From: Paenibacillus sambharensis
GTDB taxonomy: Bacteria > Bacillota > Bacilli > Paenibacillales > Paenibacillaceae
Direction: 5' to 3'
NCBI RefSeq assembly: GCF_003233845.1
Contig: NZ_QKRB01000028.1
Location: 62,001-126,000 of the forward strand
DNA length: 64,000 bases
Below are positions 61,089 through 64,000 of this stretch, one piece after another. The translations under genes were made by a program, and so were the position numbers. Each line of letters begins with the position of its first letter. The stretch's first letter is position 1. Below the pieces are notes generated by a model. It searched no databases and was not told the DNA's origin. It saw nothing but the letters and a program-made list of their open reading frames with translations.

Positions 61089-61382
61089 ATGAGATGTAAA
61101 TCCTGGTGTCAACCATATAAGCACTGGAAACCGAAGCGCAGTCAGCTGCCCAAGCGCCACAGCTGCGATTGCTGCCATTGTCACAAACCTACACACAACC
61201 CCTGTCATCATGAGCACTGTGAGCCCCGTCACCATTCACATGGTCACAACTGTCACGGTCACCGTAAACCAAAATGCAAGAAAATCATCAAGACGGTTAA
61301 AAAGACTTACGTAACGAAGGTTTGCTACAAGCCGAAGGTTACAAAGCACTGCTACAAAACCGTCTCCTATAAGCATTACTAG
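61089..61382 (+). CDS. Cys/His/Lys-rich spore-coat-like protein
   Basis: A 97-residue protein of strongly biased composition: MRCKSWCQPYKHWKPKR, CDCCHCHKPTHNPCHHEHCE, HHSHGHNCHGH and a Lys/Tyr-rich tail with two units of VCYKPKVTKHCYK type. Fourteen Cys and about eighteen His are typical of cross-linked coat proteins such as CotD-like ones, although no direct homology is claimed. GAGGAGG precedes the ATG at 61089; the frame is open from 60972. Divergent from the basic-tailed glycosyltransferase, suggesting a joint role in spore surface assembly. Confidence 0.7.
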   Translation: MRCKSWCQPYKHWKPKRSQLPKRHSCDCCHCHKPTHNPCHHEHCEPRHHSHGHNCHGHRKPKCKKIIKTVKKTYVTKVCYKPKVTKHCYKTVSYKHY

Positions 61383-61406
61383 AGCTTCCTTGCTGGTTAA
61401 TAGAAG

Positions 61407-61445
61407 AGCAGGCAGAGCCCGCACGGGACTCTGCCTGCTTCAATT
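61407..61445. terminator. Bidirectional terminator
   Basis: Eleven-base stem AGCAGGCAGAG / CTCTGCCTGCT with an inner CCC / GGG pair, between the coat-like gene and the convergent chemoreceptor gene. Confidence 0.85.
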
Positions 61446-61481
61446 ATGGTTGGAAAGAATACTGGCTGATCACTCTTGCCA

Positions 61482-63497
61482 TCAATTGTTATCTTCAGAA
61501 GTCCTAAAGAGCAGAACACTTGCTTCAAGCTGACTGGCCAGTCTGCTTAAGTTTGTCGACGCTTCAGCCATACGTTCAATTTCGCTCAGCTGCTCCTGAT
61601 AGGAAGAGGCAGCAGCAGAGATATGGTTAGCTGATGTATCTGAGATCGAAGCGATGTCTGTTATGGTTGTCTTCACCTGCTCAACGCTCGCAGTGAGCTC
61701 TTGAGAGGTGGCCGAGACATGCTGAACGTTAGCGTCTACCAGCTGAGTTGCCTCCAGTATCCTCTTCAGTGACTCTGTAACCTGCTGCACGGCATGGACG
61801 CTTGCCTGCGCCCCTTGGGCATTCTGTTCCATAGATGAAGCTGCAGAAGATGTCTGCTTTTGAATATCCAGAATCATATCCATGATTTTGTCAGAGGACT
61901 GTTGAGTCTGTTCAGCCAAATTGCGGATTTCTCCTGCGATGACCTGGAACCCTTTGCCATGCTCTCCCGCACGGCTTGCCTCAATGGAAGCATTCAGCGA
62001 TAAAATATTGGTTTTACTTGCGATTCCGTGAATGAAGGAAGCGAATGAGCCAATTTCGCCCGAGAGCTGATTGAGTCTCAATATAGTTTCTCTTGCAGAC
62101 AGAGTGGAAGCGAGCAGGTCCTGAATTTGTTCACCCGCATGTTCGGCATTTTGGCTGCCTTCCTCAAACTGATTAAGTGTTTCCTGGGATGATTCTGCTA
62201 TTTCAACTGAGAAGTTTGCGATGTGTCTGACATTGCCAGCCATTTCGTTCATCGCAGACGCCCCTTCATGCGCTCCGGCCGCCTGCTGCTCTGCGCCGCG
62301 GCTAACAGATTGCATGGTGGTATGGAATTGTAAAGCAGAATCCTTCGAATTATTGATACTTTGCAGAAGGAAGCGGGAGGAGGCGCTCACTTCGTTTGAA
62401 GTTGTACGGATCGAATGCACCAACGCGCTTAGATGCTGCACCAGTGTATTAATCTCAGCGGACAACTGGCTAATCTCATCTCGTCCCTTTAGTGTGAAAC
62501 GCTGGCTTAGATCTACTTTTCCTGCAGCAAAAATCTGCTTAGTCGTTGCCGTGAGCCGTTTAATCCGCCGCTGAACCAGGAACTTGGTAAGAACGGACAG
62601 CATCAGCATGATGGAGATAAACATGAAGCCGTACTGCATGAGAAGCTGTTCCCGCTGCTTCGCAATCATCATGTCTGCCTTTTCCTTCGACATCGCAATC
62701 CGGACGGCTCCCCAGTGATCTCCGTCAAAATATAGGGGATAGGAGATGTCCCACATCGTAACAATCTTGCCTTCGATCACACGCGGATAGGTCTGAACGA
62801 GAGGGGCTTCCTTGTTGGTGTAAGCCGCCGCGCGGTAACCAATAGCATCGTTAAATACGCGGTTTGCCCGATATTTTTGGCTAAGAATGTCCTCGCTGCC
62901 CCACTTATCCACCGAAGATTCCCCAACAGGACTGTATTCCGTATTGTGGGTGGCAATAAAGCCCGCCGCCTCCTTATTCTCGGAAAACGCGATAGGGAGC
63001 GCAAACACAACAGCATCACTTAGAGCCAAGCTATCTATAATTCCCTGCCAGCGTTCGTCCGTATATCCTTCGTAGACACTGGTGAATTTCTGCTCATACT
63101 GCCACAAAGGAATCTCAGAGCCATCGAACAACAGCTGCTTGGCAGCCGCATATTCAGGATCCTGCTGCCTCAGCTCGGCAACAGCCTCATTCTCGGAGAG
63201 AGGGGTAAGGGAATCATCAAACAACAGTTCTCGCAGCTGCGGGCCGCTTATCTTGTCGCCAGTTGAGAGTGTAATGCCGTTCCGTATATCCTGTTCTGTA
63301 ACGCTCTCAATCGTCCCAGCAAGAGCTGTAGCGAAAGATTTGCCTTCTTCCATAAACTGATCGGTAATCGGTTTACTGACATGACTGTAGCTCCATCCAT
63401 ATAAAGAGGAGAATAAAATAAGCAGGACAGCACCGATACTCCATAGAAATTTCCCTGTCAATGTTTCAAATCCCAGCTTGCGTGTAAATGCTGCCAT
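61482..63497 (-). CDS. Methyl-accepting chemotaxis protein
   Basis: A 671-residue chemoreceptor. First transmembrane helix [20 protein letters not shown], a large extracytoplasmic sensor domain (about 35-285, Cache-like by size and by [20 protein letters not shown] at its end), second helix [24 protein letters not shown] ([20 protein letters not shown]) and a signalling domain with the hairpin tip [20 protein letters not shown] and [16 protein letters not shown]. The IAxxTNxLxLNAxIEAARAG tip is canonical apart from the Ser. The ligand is unknown. The promoter TCGACA-17-TATACT is overlapped by Spo0A-like sequences. Confidence 0.92.
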   Translation of the reverse strand: MAAFTRKLGFETLTGKFLWSIGAVLLILFSSLYGWSYSHVSKPITDQFMEEGKSFATALAGTIESVTEQDIRNGITLSTGDKISGPQLRELLFDDSLTPLSENEAVAELRQQDPEYAAAKQLLFDGSEIPLWQYEQKFTSVYEGYTDERWQGIIDSLALSDAVVFALPIAFSENKEAAGFIATHNTEYSPVGESSVDKWGSEDILSQKYRANRVFNDAIGYRAAAYTNKEAPLVQTYPRVIEGKIVTMWDISYPLYFDGDHWGAVRIAMSKEKADMMIAKQREQLLMQYGFMFISIMLMLSVLTKFLVQRRIKRLTATTKQIFAAGKVDLSQRFTLKGRDEISQLSAEINTLVQHLSALVHSIRTTSNEVSASSRFLLQSINNSKDSALQFHTTMQSVSRGAEQQAAGAHEGASAMNEMAGNVRHIANFSVEIAESSQETLNQFEEGSQNAEHAGEQIQDLLASTLSARETILRLNQLSGEIGSFASFIHGIASKTNILSLNASIEASRAGEHGKGFQVIAGEIRNLAEQTQQSSDKIMDMILDIQKQTSSAASSMEQNAQGAQASVHAVQQVTESLKRILEATQLVDANVQHVSATSQELTASVEQVKTTITDIASISDTSANHISAAASSYQEQLSEIERMAEASTNLSRLASQLEASVLLFRTSEDNN

Positions 63498-63561
63498 GTT
63501 TGTTATCCCTCCCAGATGCCTGTTAACGCTTACATAACGCTTGATGTTAATGCTTAAAATT

Positions 63562-63590
63562 AGTATATAGCAAGGGTCGATACCTGTCGA
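63562..63590 (-). promoter_or_regulatory. Candidate promoter of the chemoreceptor gene
   Basis: Minus strand: TCGACA (63590-63585), 17-bp spacer, TATACT (63567-63562). The complement of the -35 is TGTCGA, part of a Spo0A-box-like sequence. Confidence 0.55.
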
Positions 63591-63615
63591 TAAATATCTG
63601 AATAATTTGTCGAAT
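63576..63615 (+). promoter_or_regulatory. Cluster of three Spo0A-box-like sequences
   Basis: GTCGATA at 63576-63582, GTCGATA at 63586-63592 (exactly 10 bp apart) and TTGTCGAAT at 63607-63615. The last is a good 0A box, the other two differ at one core position. They overlap or flank the chemoreceptor -35. Confidence 0.5.
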
Positions 63616-63667
63616 TCATATGCTAAATATCACATCCGTAAATAATATATAGTTTCGATTAAGCTCC

Positions 63668-63686
63668 GGGTGATGGTTTATCACCC
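63668..63686. promoter_or_regulatory. Dyad GGGTGAT-N5-ATCACCC
   Basis: Perfect 7-bp inverted repeat with a five-base spacer, about 85 bases before the gene at 63770. It may be an operator of that gene or of the divergent chemoreceptor. Confidence 0.4.
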
Positions 63687-63769
63687 TCACCAAAGCAATG
63701 AAAGCTGCTTATATATAGTAGCGGTACTCATTAAAGTTAGTTTGGAAGAGAAGAAGGGAGAGTAAGTCT

Positions 63770-64000
63770 ATGAGGACACCAGCTATGCGAATGCCATTAA
63801 GAGTTCTCCTTGGATGGCTGTCATTTGTCATTGGGCTCGGACTCGCAGTGGCAGCAGCACAGGTGGCTGAGGCATATGGGTTTCAAAGAGAAGCGATTCA
63901 AATTATATTGGCGGTTGTGACCACAGGGGTATCGGTCCCACTGATTTACCTGCTTCGGAAATATGCTGACAGAAAGCCTTGGAGCGGCCTGGGCCTGAGT
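63770..64000 (+). CDS. CPBP-type intramembrane protease, N-terminal part (cut by right edge)
   Basis: Seventy-seven residues are visible: a basic start (MRTPAMRMPLRVLL), two transmembrane helices (GWLSFVIGLGLAVAAAQ and IILAVVTTGVSVPLIYLL) and then RKYADRKPWSGLGLS, which matches the RxxDRxPWxxLGL loop before the catalytic helices of CPBP/Abi-family membrane proteases. The catalytic EExxxR and HxxxN motifs lie outside the window, so the family call is provisional. AAGGGAG precedes the ATG. Confidence 0.65.
   Translation, partial: MRTPAMRMPLRVLLGWLSFVIGLGLAVAAAQVAEAYGFQREAIQIILAVVTTGVSVPLIYLLRKYADRKPWSGLGLS

Noticed and set aside
1-64000. tRNA/rRNA genes, CRISPR arrays, insertion sequences, prophage
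   Set aside because: None seen on reading both strands; intergenic gaps are short and contain only terminators, promoters and small dyads.

Overview
The window looks like a chromosomal segment of a spore-forming, moderately GC-balanced Firmicute, most probably Paenibacillus or a close relative. Pointers are strong AGGAGG-type ribosome-binding sites with frequent TTG/GTG starts, a GerA-type germinant receptor operon, a YjcZ-like sporulation mini-protein, a Cys/His-rich coat-like protein, candidate Spo0A boxes, CcpA cre-like sites, a CYP102 fatty-acid hydroxylase, and arabinan-degrading GH43 and GH127 enzymes. No tRNA, rRNA, CRISPR array, insertion sequence or prophage was seen. The genus call is an inference from gene content.

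Layout. 1-15.1 kb: a strictly one-directional run of about 24 mostly small, functionally unrelated accessory genes (five GNAT acetyltransferases, two methyltransferases, an AraC/GyrI-like regulator, DUF2268 protease, APH-type kinase, Nudix, VOC, SRPBCC, metallophosphoesterase, small membrane proteins, amidase), including one frameshifted gene. 15.3-19.7 kb: a CUT1 sugar ABC importer (binding protein, two permeases) followed by a ribokinase. 19.7-22.8 kb: a five-PAS hybrid histidine kinase. 22.9-26.9 kb: a ger operon in the order A-C-small D-B. 27.0-29.8 kb: a secreted GH43 arabinanase behind a promoter with a cre-like site. 30.0-31.3 kb: an ECF sigma factor and a ClpP paralogue in one operon. 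31.6-34.9 kb: a GH127 beta-L-arabinofuranosidase divergent from an AraC regulator. 35.0-45.0 kb: MATE exporter, LysR regulator divergent from CYP102, CE7 esterase, MFS transporter, ALDH3-type aldehyde dehydrogenase. 45.2-51.0 kb: a complete dipeptide/oligopeptide ABC operon (D-F-A-B-C).

51.1-53.2 kb is the most interesting part. A SigZ-like ECF sigma factor is divergent from arsenite methyltransferase arsM, followed by a 71-residue protein ending in CCSSCC. The two divergent promoters carry the same bipartite motif (TTGCGTC, 16 bp, CGTCT), which suggests that the sigma factor drives its own gene and the arsenic genes. All three proteins carry Cys-rich termini, and no anti-sigma gene is adjacent.

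53.2-58.3 kb: a cytoplasmic GH43 arabinanase behind a long dyad and a second cre-like site, a GNAT, a membrane-anchored serine hydrolase, and a Fur-box-controlled ferredoxin-NADP reductase. 58.3-64 kb: sporulation and motility genes (YjcZ-like peptide, an orphan FlgB, a glycosyltransferase with a very basic N-terminus divergent from a Cys/His-rich coat-like protein, a chemoreceptor), with Spo0A-box-like sites at the flgB and chemoreceptor promoters. A CPBP-type membrane protease is cut by the right edge.

Protein family calls rest on motif recognition without database searching. Promoter and operator calls are pattern matches by eye.
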